A DNA stretch of 64,000 nt from DASUPK01 sp963744105 (lineage in GTDB: Bacteria > Actinomycetota > Thermoleophilia > Solirubrobacterales > 70-9): NCBI GenBank assembly GCA_963744105.1, contig CAVUSJ010000008.1:1-64000 (forward strand), given 5' to 3'. The translations under genes were made by a program, and so were the position numbers. Positions within the stretch are counted from its first letter, which is position 1; each line of letters starts with the position of its first letter. This document shows, piece after piece, positions 16,180-24,547 of the stretch. The notes under the pieces were generated by a model that saw nothing but the letters and a program-made list of their open reading frames with translations, searched no databases and had not been told where the DNA came from.

Positions 16180-16539
16180 CTACGCCCTATGCCAGCGGCG
16201 AGCCCAGTCGCGGAGCTCGCCCATCACCGGCTCGAGTGAGTGGCCCTTGGCGGTCAGCTCGTAACTGACCCGCACCCGGTTGCCCGGAAGCACCTCGCGC
16301 TGGACGAGGCCGGCCTCCTCGAGCTCCTTCAGCCGGCAGGAGAGCAGGCGATCGGACATCCCCGGGACGGCCTCCTTGATCTCCGCGAAGTGGAGCGGCC
16401 CGTCGGTGAGCGTGTAGAGGATCGCCCCCGCCCAGCGGCGGCCGATCAGCTCCACCGCGCCGTGGTAGTGCCGACACACTTGTCTTGGCTTGGCCTCCCC
16501 CCTGGACGGGCCAGCGCCGGAGCGCGCTTTCACTGCCAT
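16180..16539 (-). CDS. HxlR-family transcriptional regulator
   Basis: A 119-residue winged-helix protein of the HxlR type: C-R-H-Y-H-G-A-V-E-L-I-G-R-R-W-A (about 22-37), then the D-G-P-L-H-F-A-E-I-K recognition region and M-S-D-R-L-L-S-C-R-L-K-E-L-E-E-A-G-L-V wing segment. HxlR proteins are dimeric sensors of redox or reactive electrophile signals; Cys22, which lies in the usual N-terminal position, may be a sensing residue. A palindrome six bases upstream of its ATG may be its own operator. The gene converges on the cyclotransferase-like gene with four bases between. Confidence 0.85.
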   Translation of the reverse strand: MAVKARSGAGPSRGEAKPRQVCRHYHGAVELIGRRWAGAILYTLTDGPLHFAEIKEAVPGMSDRLLSCRLKELEEAGLVQREVLPGNRVRVSYELTAKGHSLEPVMGELRDWARRWHRA

Positions 16540-16544
16540 CCAAG

Positions 16545-16559
16545 CTTACCGATCGTAAG
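16545..16559. promoter_or_regulatory. Palindrome upstream of the HxlR gene
   Basis: CTTAC (16545-16549) and GTAAG (16555-16559) flank CGATC, giving the 15-bp inverted repeat CTTAC-CGATC-GTAAG. It ends six bases before the start codon of the HxlR gene, where a bound dimer would block transcription or translation, so autoregulation is likely. Confidence 0.45.
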
Positions 16560-16607
16560 GGACCACTCAAAACGGCGGCTGCTCCGCTTCGCGTCCGCGC
16601 CGCCTTT

Positions 16608-17768
16608 CTAGCCCGTGCAGGCCCCGGTGCTCACCTGGCCACTTGAGTCGCTCAGTGCCTTCGCCACCACGTCGTTCGGCACCGCGTAGCCGCCCGGCTT
16701 GCCCTGCGTGGTCGCGGCGAAGACCGTCCCCAAGACCTGGCCCGCTCCGTCGACCAGGGGGCCACCGGAGTTGCCGCTCCGCACCTCGCCGCGGAGCGCC
16801 GTGAGCTCACGCGTGATCGGTCCCCGCCCGTAGGAGTCCTGAGTGACGACCGGACCGGTGATGCCGACGCGCGCCGGGGCGATCGTGAAGGGGCCATTCT
16901 CCGGATATCCGAGGACGGCCCCGGCCGTGCCGGGCTGCACGTTCGGGGCGAGGGACAGCGGGGTGCCGCCGAGTCCGTTGACGCGAAGGAGCGAGAGGTC
17001 GTTCTCCGGGTCGTAGTGGACGGGGGTCGCGTCGAGCTGGGTGGTGCTTCCCGCGGGGGTGACGGTGGTGTCGCTCTCGCCCGCGACGACGTGGGCGTTG
17101 GTCACCACCAGGTCAGGAGCGGCGATCCAGCCCGAGCCCTCGACGCCGAGCCCGCAGGCCGTCCCGAGAACGCGGACGATGCTGTTGCCCGCCGCGCGCA
17201 CATCGGGGTCCTGCGCGATCTTCGAGTCGGGCGGGGCGACGTTCGGGCTCGGCCCCTGAACGGCAACCCGCGGGTCGATCCGGTGGAGGACGTTGATCAG
17301 GGAGCTCGAGGGCGGGAAGGCGTCGTTGAGCGCCCGCAGGATCGCCGAGCGCTGGACGGCGGTCCGCAGGCTCTTCGCGCCTGGGGCATTGAGCGCGACG
17401 GCCCCGAAGAGCCAGACGAGCCCCAGGGCGAGCGCGGCCAGCAGTACGGCGCCCCCGGCGGACTCCGCGATCGTGACGCCCCGCCGGCGGCCGCGCGGAC
17501 CGAGCAGCTGCCTGCGCAGGCCGAGCGCGATGCCCTCGAGCGAGACGGCGAGGATCCCGCCGATCAGCAGTGCCCCGGCGAGCGCAGTGGCCGGCGCATA
17601 GGGGGAGTGCGAGCCGTCGGGCAGCAGCGCGGGGCCGAGCCTGCTGCCGAGGAAGGCCCCGACCGCGAACCCGCCGAGGCTGAGGACGCCGACGATCAGC
17701 CCCTGTTGGTAGCCCCAGAAGCCCATCAGAAGCGCAAAGGCGACGATCAGCCAGTCGAGGCCGGTCAC
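16608..17768 (-). CDS. marP: MarP-like membrane serine protease
   Basis: A 386-residue membrane protease. The N-terminal half is CvpA-like, with about four hydrophobic segments (residues 5-150; opening V-T-G-L-D-W-L-I-V-A-F-A-L-L-M-G-F). The C-terminal half is a trypsin-fold domain with T-N-A-H-V-V (His), E-N-D-L-S-L-L (Asp) and R-S-G-N-S-G-G-P-L (Ser) as the triad. This is the plan of mycobacterial MarP, a periplasmic protease needed for acid resistance. GTG 17768 is chosen because it opens directly at the first membrane helix. It is divergent from the penicillin-binding protein, with 42 bp between, which suggests joint cell-envelope control. Confidence 0.85.
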   Translation of the reverse strand: MTGLDWLIVAFALLMGFWGYQQGLIVGVLSLGGFAVGAFLGSRLGPALLPDGSHSPYAPATALAGALLIGGILAVSLEGIALGLRRQLLGPRGRRRGVTIAESAGGAVLLAALALGLVWLFGAVALNAPGAKSLRTAVQRSAILRALNDAFPPSSSLINVLHRIDPRVAVQGPSPNVAPPDSKIAQDPDVRAAGNSIVRVLGTACGLGVEGSGWIAAPDLVVTNAHVVAGESDTTVTPAGSTTQLDATPVHYDPENDLSLLRVNGLGGTPLSLAPNVQPGTAGAVLGYPENGPFTIAPARVGITGPVVTQDSYGRGPITRELTALRGEVRSGNSGGPLVDGAGQVLGTVFAATTQGKPGGYAVPNDVVAKALSDSSGQVSTGACTG

Positions 17769-17810
17769 GGTTTCCCGAATACAAGCGCACGAGCGACTAA
17801 CTTTGCGCAC

Positions 17811-19676
17811 GTGAATCCGCCCGTGACACGGTCACGGACCCGCGATCGGGAGAACCAGCCGCCGCGTCGACCGGCCAGGTCGCCGCGGGCGCAGCGCGGT
17901 CCTCTCACGGAGCGCCAGCGGCGCCTGCGCCAGCGCGCCCTTCCCCTGGCCGTGGTCGCGCTGATCGCCTTCATCTTCGGCGTGATCAGCTCGGCGGGCA
18001 GCCCCGAGCAGGACATGGCGGAGCGGTTCGTGAAGGACTGGGCCCACCAGGACTTCCAGTCGATGCACGACGAGCTCTCCGACTCCGCCCAGGCCCAGTA
18101 CTCGGCGGCGGACCTGCAGAGCGCCTACCTCGACGCCCAGGGTGCGTCGACGGCGACCTCGATCGACCCCGGCAGCGCCGACGGGCCGAAGAGCGTCAAC
18201 GGCAAGGACGTGGTCGACGTGGGCGTCGACGTGGGCACCAGGCTGTTCGGCAAGGTCGACGGGATCCTGCGGCTGCCGCTGGACGGCGGCAAGGTCGCCT
18301 GGAACCCGAGCCTCACCTTCCCCGGGCTGGCCACCGACGAGCGGGTGGGCCGCCGGCTCACCGTCGGGCGGCGCGCGCCGATCCTCGCCCGGCACGGAGT
18401 CCCGCTCGCCACCGGGCCGGTCAACAACCGCACCTCCCCGCTCGGCAGCGACGCCATCGACGTGGCCGGCGAAACCGGGGCCCCTGATTCAGATCAGCAG
18501 GCGAAGCTTCAGAAAGCCGGGTATCCCAGCAACCAGGACACGGGCGTGAGCGGCCTCGAGCTGGCCTTCAACCCCCGGCTCTCGGGACAGCCGAGTGGCC
18601 AGCTCCTGGCGGTCAAGGAAGGCACGCCGCTGCCGGACGTCCCGCGGGGCACACAGGGACGGGTGCTGGCCACGGCCCACGGCACGCCGGGGATACCGGT
18701 TCACACGACCATCGATCCGCGCCTGCAGGAGACCACCGTGAGAGCGCTCGGTGGCCAGTCGGGTGGCGTGGTCGTCCTCGACGCTCGCCAGGGGAACGTG
18801 CTCGCCCTCGCCGGCTCGGCGTATTCGTCTCCCCAGCCTCCCGGCTCGACCTTCAAGGTGATCACGACCACGGCCGCGCTCGAGAACCACGACGTGAAGC
18901 TGAGCGACACGTTCCCGGTCGTGACGCAGATCAATCCGGACCTGGCCGCGGGGGCGCGCGTTGTGGCAAACGCCCACAACGAGGCCTGTGGCGGCACTTT
19001 CGTTCAGGCCTTCGCCAAGTCCTGCAACACCGTCTTCGCTCCTCTGGCCGTCAAGGTGGGCGCTGACAACCTGGTGAACACCGCCGAGGACTATGGCTAC
19101 AACCAGCCGGTCACGCTCTACAACGCGCAAGCCACAGCGGCAACGCAGCCCAGCAGGATGACCCTCCCGACTGCTGACGAGCTGAACGCTGAGCCGACCC
19201 ATACGGACCTCTCGGTGACGGGCTTCGGCCAGGGCAAGGTGCTCGCCACGCCGCTCGGGATGGCCTCCGTGGCGCAGACCGTGGCGAACGACGGGGTGAG
19301 GGACCCGACCAACATCGTCAAGGACCCGAACCTGAAGAGCCCGGCGAAGCCGGTCGACGTGACGTCCAAGGCGAATGCCCGCGTCCTGACTGGCCTGATG
19401 CGAGCGGTGGTAACCCAGGGAACGGGCGTCCAGGCTGCCCTCCCGGGGGTCCAGGTCGCGGGCAAGACCGGAACCGCCGAGCTTGGCCCAAAGCCCGGCG
19501 CGCCGCCGGCGCCTCCTGGCGCGCAGACCGAGCAGATCGTCGACGGCTGGTTCATCGCCTTCGCGCCGGCCAATAAGCCGAAGCTGGCGATCGCGGTGAT
19601 GCTGATCGACGCCTCGGGCGACGGCGGCACAACGGCGGCGCCGATCGCGCGGGAGATCCTGGGAAGCGCCCTGTAG
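17811..19676 (+). CDS. Penicillin-binding protein transpeptidase with NTF2-like domain
   Basis: A 621-residue membrane-bound transpeptidase. A cytoplasmic basic tail and one transmembrane segment (about 42-60) precede an NTF2-like MecA_N domain (about 65-170), a linker/dimerisation region, and the transpeptidase domain. Its S-x-x-K is P-G-S-T-F-K, its SxN triad is K-S-C-N, and the third motif is G-K-T-G-T-A. It crosslinks peptidoglycan in the PBP2/PBPA manner. The start is GTG 17811, but GTG 17823 is also possible; neither has a clear ribosome-binding site. Confidence 0.85.
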   Translation: MNPPVTRSRTRDRENQPPRRPARSPRAQRGPLTERQRRLRQRALPLAVVALIAFIFGVISSAGSPEQDMAERFVKDWAHQDFQSMHDELSDSAQAQYSAADLQSAYLDAQGASTATSIDPGSADGPKSVNGKDVVDVGVDVGTRLFGKVDGILRLPLDGGKVAWNPSLTFPGLATDERVGRRLTVGRRAPILARHGVPLATGPVNNRTSPLGSDAIDVAGETGAPDSDQQAKLQKAGYPSNQDTGVSGLELAFNPRLSGQPSGQLLAVKEGTPLPDVPRGTQGRVLATAHGTPGIPVHTTIDPRLQETTVRALGGQSGGVVVLDARQGNVLALAGSAYSSPQPPGSTFKVITTTAALENHDVKLSDTFPVVTQINPDLAAGARVVANAHNEACGGTFVQAFAKSCNTVFAPLAVKVGADNLVNTAEDYGYNQPVTLYNAQATAATQPSRMTLPTADELNAEPTHTDLSVTGFGQGKVLATPLGMASVAQTVANDGVRDPTNIVKDPNLKSPAKPVDVTSKANARVLTGLMRAVVTQGTGVQAALPGVQVAGKTGTAELGPKPGAPPAPPGAQTEQIVDGWFIAFAPANKPKLAIAVMLIDASGDGGTTAAPIAREILGSAL

Positions 19677-19757
19677 ACGGCTTCGCCATCAGATCGCGGC
19701 CACGAGCGGCCGCCCATCACAAGTCGCTTCGGCCTGCGGCCTTCGCTCCGAAGGCGA

Positions 19758-19773
19758 GCGGCCTGGTGGCCGC
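19758..19773. terminator. Hairpin between convergent genes
   Basis: GCGGCC (19758-19763) and GGCCGC (19768-19773) pair round TGGT, in the 97-bp gap between the penicillin-binding protein stop and the convergent small membrane protein. No T-run follows; the gap also holds shorter GC-rich inverted repeats. Confidence 0.35.
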
Positions 19774-20085
19774 TTAGGGATAGCCGAACGCCACGCCCAC
19801 CAGGGCCAGGCCGCCGCCCACGGCGGTCAGGATGCCGCCCGGGCCCTCCAGGGCCAGGCCGAGCGGGACGCCGATCGCGGCGAGGAGGGTGCCGCCCGCG
19901 ATCAGGGCCCACCAGTTGAGGCCGCCGGAGTCGGGCTCCGGCGCGGCGGGTGCCGTGAGGATCGTGCAGAAGATCATCAGGACGACGCCGACCACCCCGC
20001 CCGCGATTCCCAGCAGCTGGATCAGCGCGAGGGCGGCGCCGATGCCGCCGATGACGAGGATCGCCTGTAGCTGGGTCTTCCTCAT
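19774..20085 (-). CDS. Small integral membrane protein
   Basis: A 103-residue protein with three to four hydrophobic stretches (about 4-24, 25-45, 60-78, 82-102), such as Q-L-L-G-I-A-G-G-V-V-G-V-V-L-M-I-F and W-A-L-I-A-G-G-T-L-L-A-A. The start at ATG 20085 (M-R-K-T-Q-L-Q) is preferred to one seven codons upstream. No family is recognised. It is the last gene of the 21209-to-19774 minus-strand run. Confidence 0.6.
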   Translation of the reverse strand: MRKTQLQAILVIGGIGAALALIQLLGIAGGVVGVVLMIFCTILTAPAAPEPDSGGLNWWALIAGGTLLAAIGVPLGLALEGPGGILTAVGGGLALVGVAFGYP

Positions 20086-20133
20086 TTCCAGAGTCTCGCG
20101 CGCCACAGGAGACGCGGCTGCCAGCAGTCCGCC

Positions 20134-20682
20134 CTAGATGTCCAGCGTGATCTCGCCGGCCTCGCCTGAGCTGTCGATTTCAAGCTTGGGCGGCCGGTTC
20201 TCGGTGAGGTTCTGGTCCACCAGGAAGAGGACGAGAGCTCCCTGCGTGGGGCCGTTCGCGGCGGCCGTGCCGGGCGCCGGGATGTCGGCACCAGGAGCGA
20301 GCAGCGTGCCCAGGGGCGCGGCGAAGTCGGTATGGCTCGGAATCGACTGGTACGCGGCGCCCGTCGTGTCGACGACGCTCATCTGCGCGTTGGTCGGCAC
20401 GCGGACCGGGTTGTCGCCCGAGTTGTGGATCGTCAGGAAAACGCCCAGATACGCCTTGTCCTTGGGCGTCGGCAGCTGCTGCCCGGTCAGGTACTGCTTG
20501 TCGTCCGGCTGCGCAGGGTTGAGGAAGCGCGTCTCCTGGACGTTGAACTTGAGGTCCCCGAGCTGGATCGGGACCCCCTCGTCGGCCTCCTTGCCGAGGC
20601 TGTTCCCGCATCCGGCCACGCCGAGGGTGGCGAGGGCGAGCAAGAGCACGACTGCGAGGGCTCCCTTGTGGCCGCGGCGCAT
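20134..20682 (-). CDS. DUF4352-like lipoprotein
   Basis: A 182-residue exported lipoprotein. A basic start (M-R-R-G-H-K), hydrophobic core and lipobox L-G-V-A-G-C put the lipidated Cys at about 25. The mature part has a beta-sandwich pattern (Y-L-G-V-F-L-T-I-H-N-S-G-D-N-P-V) with Ala/Pro strands, as in DUF4352/TELO-repeat-like extracytoplasmic domains. Its role is unknown. It sits between a membrane protein and a SRPBCC gene on the same strand. Confidence 0.75.
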   Translation of the reverse strand: MRRGHKGALAVVLLLALATLGVAGCGNSLGKEADEGVPIQLGDLKFNVQETRFLNPAQPDDKQYLTGQQLPTPKDKAYLGVFLTIHNSGDNPVRVPTNAQMSVVDTTGAAYQSIPSHTDFAAPLGTLLAPGADIPAPGTAAANGPTQGALVLFLVDQNLTENRPPKLEIDSSGEAGEITLDI

Positions 20683-20705
20683 GAAGGCGCGCAGTCTATC
20701 CGCAG

Positions 20706-21209
20706 TCAGGAAACGGCCGTTGGCAGCCGATCGCCGCCCGCAACCTCGGTGCGGGGCGCCGCCGCGCCTGACTCGATCAGCTCACGCAGCCGCCGCAGGG
20801 CCTTGCCCCACCGCCTCTTCCACCAGCGCGAGCGCCCCAGCTCCCTCGCGCGGTCGAACGCGCCCGCGGGCTTGGTCCAGAAGGTCAGCGTCACGGTGGT
20901 CGTCGGCCCCTCTTCGAGCTCCCACACGATTCGCATCGGGATGCGGTCGAGCCGCCCGCCGCGCCCGTGCTCGACGACGCGAAACGGCCGCTCCGCCTCG
21001 GCGATCACGGTCTCCATATAACGCACGCCAGCAGGGGCATCGACCCGGAAGCGGGCGGCGGCGCCCAGCCCCTGGGCCGGGATGCGCGCCAGCCGGAACT
21101 CGCCGGCGAAGTGGTCGGTCCAGCTGTCCCTCACGCCCAGATCGCAGATGACGTCGAAGATCCGCTCGCGCGGAGCGTCGATCGAGATGGTGAGCGAAAG
21201 GGGCCCCAC
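20706..21209 (-). CDS. SRPBCC (START/Bet v1-like) family protein
   Basis: A 167-residue SRPBCC-fold protein. It opens with a strand S-L-T-I-S-I-D-A-P-R-E-R-I-F-D-V-I-C-D-L, then D-S-W-T-D-H-F, and ends with the long helix (R-R-L-R-E-L-I-E) that closes the pocket. The family binds hydrophobic ligands or acts as polyketide cyclase/dehydrase; no ligand can be named. The start codon is GTG 21209. Confidence 0.75.
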   Translation of the reverse strand: MGPLSLTISIDAPRERIFDVICDLGVRDSWTDHFAGEFRLARIPAQGLGAAARFRVDAPAGVRYMETVIAEAERPFRVVEHGRGGRLDRIPMRIVWELEEGPTTTVTLTFWTKPAGAFDRARELGRSRWWKRRWGKALRRLRELIESGAAAPRTEVAGGDRLPTAVS

Positions 21210-21348
21210 GGGCGCGCGATTCTAGTCGGGTGGGGCCGATGTCACCGCCCTTACGCCCACGACCCCTGGAAATGGTGGACTTTCCGTACCGCTGACGAAA
21301 AATGACTAGCCATTCCGCAGTACCGGGAGTAGTATCGGCCCACCCCCG

Positions 21349-21909
21349 ATGTCGCTGATTGGACAGAGCAAGGACGACGTCCATCATGCGGGCGAGCCCG
21401 CTGGAGGAGTCGGCTCCTTCATTTGCCAGGGCTGCTCGTTCCCGGTCTCATTCGAGCCGTCGGAGTCGATCCCGAAATGCCCGAACTGCGGGGGCACGGA
21501 CTTCAAGCGCTCTTCGATGTTCGAGCAGCCGACTCTGCGGAACATCGCCGTCACCCGGCCCTCGAACAAGCCGGAGGACTGGCTCGACGGGGTTCGGGAG
21601 TCGATCTCGGAGGCCGGCAAGTACCTGGCGATGTTCGCCGACGGGCGCACGCGCGTGATCGAGCTCGGCGCCGGCTGGTCGCGAATCGGGCGAAGCCGCT
21701 CGGCGGACATCCGGCTCGACGACCCGACCGTCTCCCGCCGCCACGCGGTGGTCGTGCGCACGCCGGAGGGCGATCTGCGGGTTCTCGATGACCGGTCGAT
21801 GAACGGCATCCGGGTGAACGGCGAGCCCGTGGACTGGAGCCCGCTCGAGGACGGCGACGAGCTGCAGATCGGCCGCTACACGCTCAGCGTCATCGAGACG
21901 GCCGGCTAG
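21349..21909 (+). CDS. Zinc-ribbon FHA domain protein
   Basis: A 186-residue protein with an N-terminal zinc-ribbon (C-Q-G-C at about 26-29 and C-P-N-C at about 43-46, 14 residues apart) and a C-terminal FHA domain (about residues 100-182). The FHA part has R-I-G-R-S-R-S-A-D-I-R-L, V-S-R-R-H-A and N-G-I-R-V-N-G, i.e. the Gly-Arg, Ser-Arg-Arg-His and Asn-Gly phosphothreonine-binding residues. It reads Ser/Thr kinase output. No kinase is encoded nearby, so the partner is unknown. It converges on the STAS gene and overlaps it by four bases. Confidence 0.85.
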   Translation: MSLIGQSKDDVHHAGEPAGGVGSFICQGCSFPVSFEPSESIPKCPNCGGTDFKRSSMFEQPTLRNIAVTRPSNKPEDWLDGVRESISEAGKYLAMFADGRTRVIELGAGWSRIGRSRSADIRLDDPTVSRRHAVVVRTPEGDLRVLDDRSMNGIRVNGEPVDWSPLEDGDELQIGRYTLSVIETAG

Positions 21910-22259
21910 TCGACGGCGCGCAGCGCCGCGTTTACCTCTGCATCGATCGGGACCGAGTCCGACATGGACACGGCCGTGAGCACCTCGCCGACGAATGACT
22001 TCGGCGGGACCACCAGCCGCAGCTGCTGGCGGCGGTTCTTCATCCGCGCGGCCGCGTCGAAGATCAGGCTGATGCCTGAGCTGTCGATATAGCTGGTCTG
22101 GGTGAAGTCGAGGACGAGGGCGCGAACCTCGTTCGAGACCGCGTCGAGCAGCTGCCGGGTCAGATCGGCGACGTTCGACGCGTCGACCTCGCCCGCAACG
22201 CGGGCGAGCTCCACGTCTCCGTCGGTCTCGAAGGAGAGTCGCGCGAGCTCGGGCATCAT
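21906..22259 (-). CDS. STAS anti-sigma factor antagonist (RsbV/SpoIIAA-like)
   Basis: A 117-residue STAS-domain protein. Y-I-D-S-S-G-I-S-L-I carries the phosphoacceptor Ser in the D-S-S-G motif (about residue 62), and V-A-G-E-V-D-A-S-N-V is the first strand. In partner switching the unphosphorylated form binds the anti-sigma kinase and frees the sigma factor. The start overlaps the stop of the kinase/phosphatase gene by ATGA, so both are produced together. Confidence 0.85.
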   Translation of the reverse strand: MMPELARLSFETDGDVELARVAGEVDASNVADLTRQLLDAVSNEVRALVLDFTQTSYIDSSGISLIFDAAARMKNRRQQLRLVVPPKSFVGEVLTAVSMSDSVPIDAEVNAALRAVD

Positions 22260-23860
22260 CCGCGTTCGCCGATTCGCCGGACCAGCTTCACCGTTGTACC
22301 CCCATCTCCGGTGTCGATGACGACATCATCCATGAACTCCTTCATCACCGGGATCCCACGCCCGCGGTTGCCGCCCCGGGGCTCGCGCCAGGACCCCCGG
22401 TCTCCGACCGTCACGGTGACCACGCCGTCCTCCAGGTCCGCCATCAGGTCGATGGACGCGTCCGCCGGTCCGTACGCGTGCTCGACGGCGTTCGCGCAGG
22501 CCTCGCTGACCGCGATGGCGAAGGCCGCGCAGTCGTCGTCCGTGCCGCCGTTGGCGGTCACCCAGCGCCGGATCAGGTGCCGCACCGTCGCGAGCTGGAT
22601 GGCTTCGGCGGGCACATCCACCTTCAGGGTGTCGTGCAGGCCGACGGCCCTGACGGCCAGCATGGCGATGTCGTCCGGCACGTCGATCCCCTCGGTGAGG
22701 CGTTGGATCACCGCGCGGCACATGAGCTCCGGCTCGTCCGGCGCTTCGACGGCGGCCTCCGCGAGCGCCGCCTCTCCCTCGGAAAGGGTCCGGCCCCGCC
22801 GCTCGATCAGCCCGTCCGTGTAGAGGAAAAGGGTCTCCGCCGGCCCCAACACGATGCGCTGCTCGTCGTACTCGGCCCCGGCGCCGGCGCCGAGAGGCGG
22901 GCCTCCTGCGTCGGTGAGATAGGTCGGCGGCTTCTCGGGGCCGAGCAGCAGCGGATACGGATGGCCCGCGCGCGCGAAGTCGATCACCCAGGTGTCGAGG
23001 TTGACGGTCGCGTAGATCATCGTCGCCATCCGGGAGCGCTCGATGTCGGCGAACCTCGCCACCTTCGTGATGACCTCCGACGGCCGCTCGATGTCGAGCG
23101 CGTAGGCGCGCACGGCGCTGCGCAGCTGCCCCATGTATGTGGCGGCCCCGATCCCGTGGCCGGCCACGTCGCCGACGGTGAGGCCGAGGCGGCGATGGCC
23201 GAGCTCGATCACGTCGTACCAGTCGCCACCCACCGCGCTCTCCTCGGCGGCGGGCAGATACCAGGCCGCCATGCTCAGCCCGGGCAGGCGGGGCAGCATG
23301 CGCGGCAGGAGGCTGCGCTGCAGCGTCTGCGCGATCCGGCCCTGAACCGCGAGACGGGATCGCTCGATCGACAGGGCCACCCGGTCAGCGACCAGCTGCA
23401 GCAGCTGGACGTCCGCGTCGGAGAAGTCGCGCTGGGTGAGGCTGCCGACATGGAGGACTCCGATCACGGTTCCCTCGACGATCAGCGGCACCCCCAGCAG
23501 CGACCGCACGTTCTTCTCGCGCATCAGCGGATTGACCACCGTGACAGGGGAGTTGTCGAGGTCGGGGATCACGACCGGCTGGCGGGTCGCGGCCACCCGT
23601 CCGGCGAACCCTCGCCCGACGGGCAGGCGGAATCCGCGCTCGACCTCCTCCTCGAGGCCTTTCGCAGCCCGCGCCGCGAGGGTCCGCCCGTCGTCCTCGA
23701 CCAGAAGGACCGCAGCCGTGTCCGCGTGGAGGATGTCCGTTACCCGCCTGAGCAGCTCCGCGAGGAGGTCGTCGAGGTCGAGGTACGCGAGCGTGGCCTC
23801 GGTGACGCGCTGGACGTCCCCGAGCCGGCCGACCGCCTCCTCGGCGGTCGGGGGCTCCAT
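22256..23860 (-). CDS. GAF - PP2C (SpoIIE/RsbU) - HATPase (RsbW) fusion protein
   Basis: A 534-residue signalling protein. A GAF domain (about 20-165; G-R-G-F-A-G-R-V and G-V-P-L-I-V-E-G) precedes a SpoIIE-type phosphatase (about 190-390; G-G-D-W-Y-D-V, D-V-A-G-H-G and T-D-G-L-I-E metal sites) and an HATPase_c anti-sigma kinase (about 405-530; N-A-V-E-H-A-Y and G-R-G-I-P-V-M). One protein thus has the activities that dephosphorylate and phosphorylate the downstream STAS protein. ATG 23860 is chosen because AGGAGG lies eight bases upstream. The sigma factor is not in the window. Confidence 0.9.
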   Translation of the reverse strand: MEPPTAEEAVGRLGDVQRVTEATLAYLDLDDLLAELLRRVTDILHADTAAVLLVEDDGRTLAARAAKGLEEEVERGFRLPVGRGFAGRVAATRQPVVIPDLDNSPVTVVNPLMREKNVRSLLGVPLIVEGTVIGVLHVGSLTQRDFSDADVQLLQLVADRVALSIERSRLAVQGRIAQTLQRSLLPRMLPRLPGLSMAAWYLPAAEESAVGGDWYDVIELGHRRLGLTVGDVAGHGIGAATYMGQLRSAVRAYALDIERPSEVITKVARFADIERSRMATMIYATVNLDTWVIDFARAGHPYPLLLGPEKPPTYLTDAGGPPLGAGAGAEYDEQRIVLGPAETLFLYTDGLIERRGRTLSEGEAALAEAAVEAPDEPELMCRAVIQRLTEGIDVPDDIAMLAVRAVGLHDTLKVDVPAEAIQLATVRHLIRRWVTANGGTDDDCAAFAIAVSEACANAVEHAYGPADASIDLMADLEDGVVTVTVGDRGSWREPRGGNRGRGIPVMKEFMDDVVIDTGDGGTTVKLVRRIGERG

Positions 23861-23930
23861 GGCGACTTCCTCCTGGTTGGTGGGCTCTGGCGTCATCCCC
23901 CGGACCACGCCTAGATTCGCAGGTGAGCGG

Positions 23931-24542
23931 CTAGGAGGTGGCGCTCGCAGGTTCCAGCTTTCGAGCGCGCTCGCGCTCGACCGAGGTGCGGCGCCGGCGA
24001 GAGCGCCGAACCGATGCCTCGACCCTGACGGCGAACAGAACCGCGATCCCTCCGCTGACGGCGACGACCGGCCAGAACAGCCAGGGAGCCGTCGAGTCCG
24101 TCCCCGCGCCGATGGTGTGCGCGACGGCGAGCCCGAACGCGACGACCGTCAGACGGTGAGCTCTTCGCCAGAGGCGAGCTCCGATCCAGCGCCGGAGGTA
24201 GAAGGTCAATCCCAGAAGAGCCGCCAGCCAGCCGGCGATGATCCCGAAGCCGGTCCAGAGCGGCCGGTAGGCCATCGTGAACGGCAGGATGCCGCCGGGA
24301 CCGGGATTGAGCCAGGAGTCACCGAGCAGCGTCACGCCGTGGATCGCGACGGCGACCAGCGCGGTGACCGCGGTCTGCTCGTGGATCGCGAGCAGTGTCC
24401 TCCCCGCGCCGGGCCGGCGCGCGAGCTTCCCTCCCATCGTCAGCCCGAGCGTCACCGAAGCCGTGAGCAGCACGAGCGCCACGATGCCGGAGGCGCGGCT
24501 GGCCAGCCACCAGGCATGGTCGGAGAACGCGGGGGATTCCAT
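23931..24542 (-). CDS. Ferric-reductase-like transmembrane protein A
   Basis: A 203-residue membrane protein with five to six hydrophobic helices. It opens W-W-L-A-S-R-A-S-G-I-V-A-L-V and carries four conserved His (A-I-H-E-Q, A-I-H-G-V, R-A-H-R-L, A-H-T-I-G), the bis-His haem-ligand pattern of ferric-reductase/YedZ-like domains. A soluble basic tail follows residue 180. It is paralogous throughout to the protein at 27396-28076. It is the last gene of the 25860-to-23931 operon, six bases after apbE, and probably passes electrons across the membrane through haem b. Confidence 0.85.
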   Translation of the reverse strand: MESPAFSDHAWWLASRASGIVALVLLTASVTLGLTMGGKLARRPGAGRTLLAIHEQTAVTALVAVAIHGVTLLGDSWLNPGPGGILPFTMAYRPLWTGFGIIAGWLAALLGLTFYLRRWIGARLWRRAHRLTVVAFGLAVAHTIGAGTDSTAPWLFWPVVAVSGGIAVLFAVRVEASVRRSRRRRTSVERERARKLEPASATS

Positions 24543-24547
24543 CTGGC

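Noticed and set aside
22478..23914. 478-codon plus-strand frame opposite the phosphatase/kinase fusion
   Set aside because: Shadow of the sense gene, and its product resembles other antisense frames in the window.
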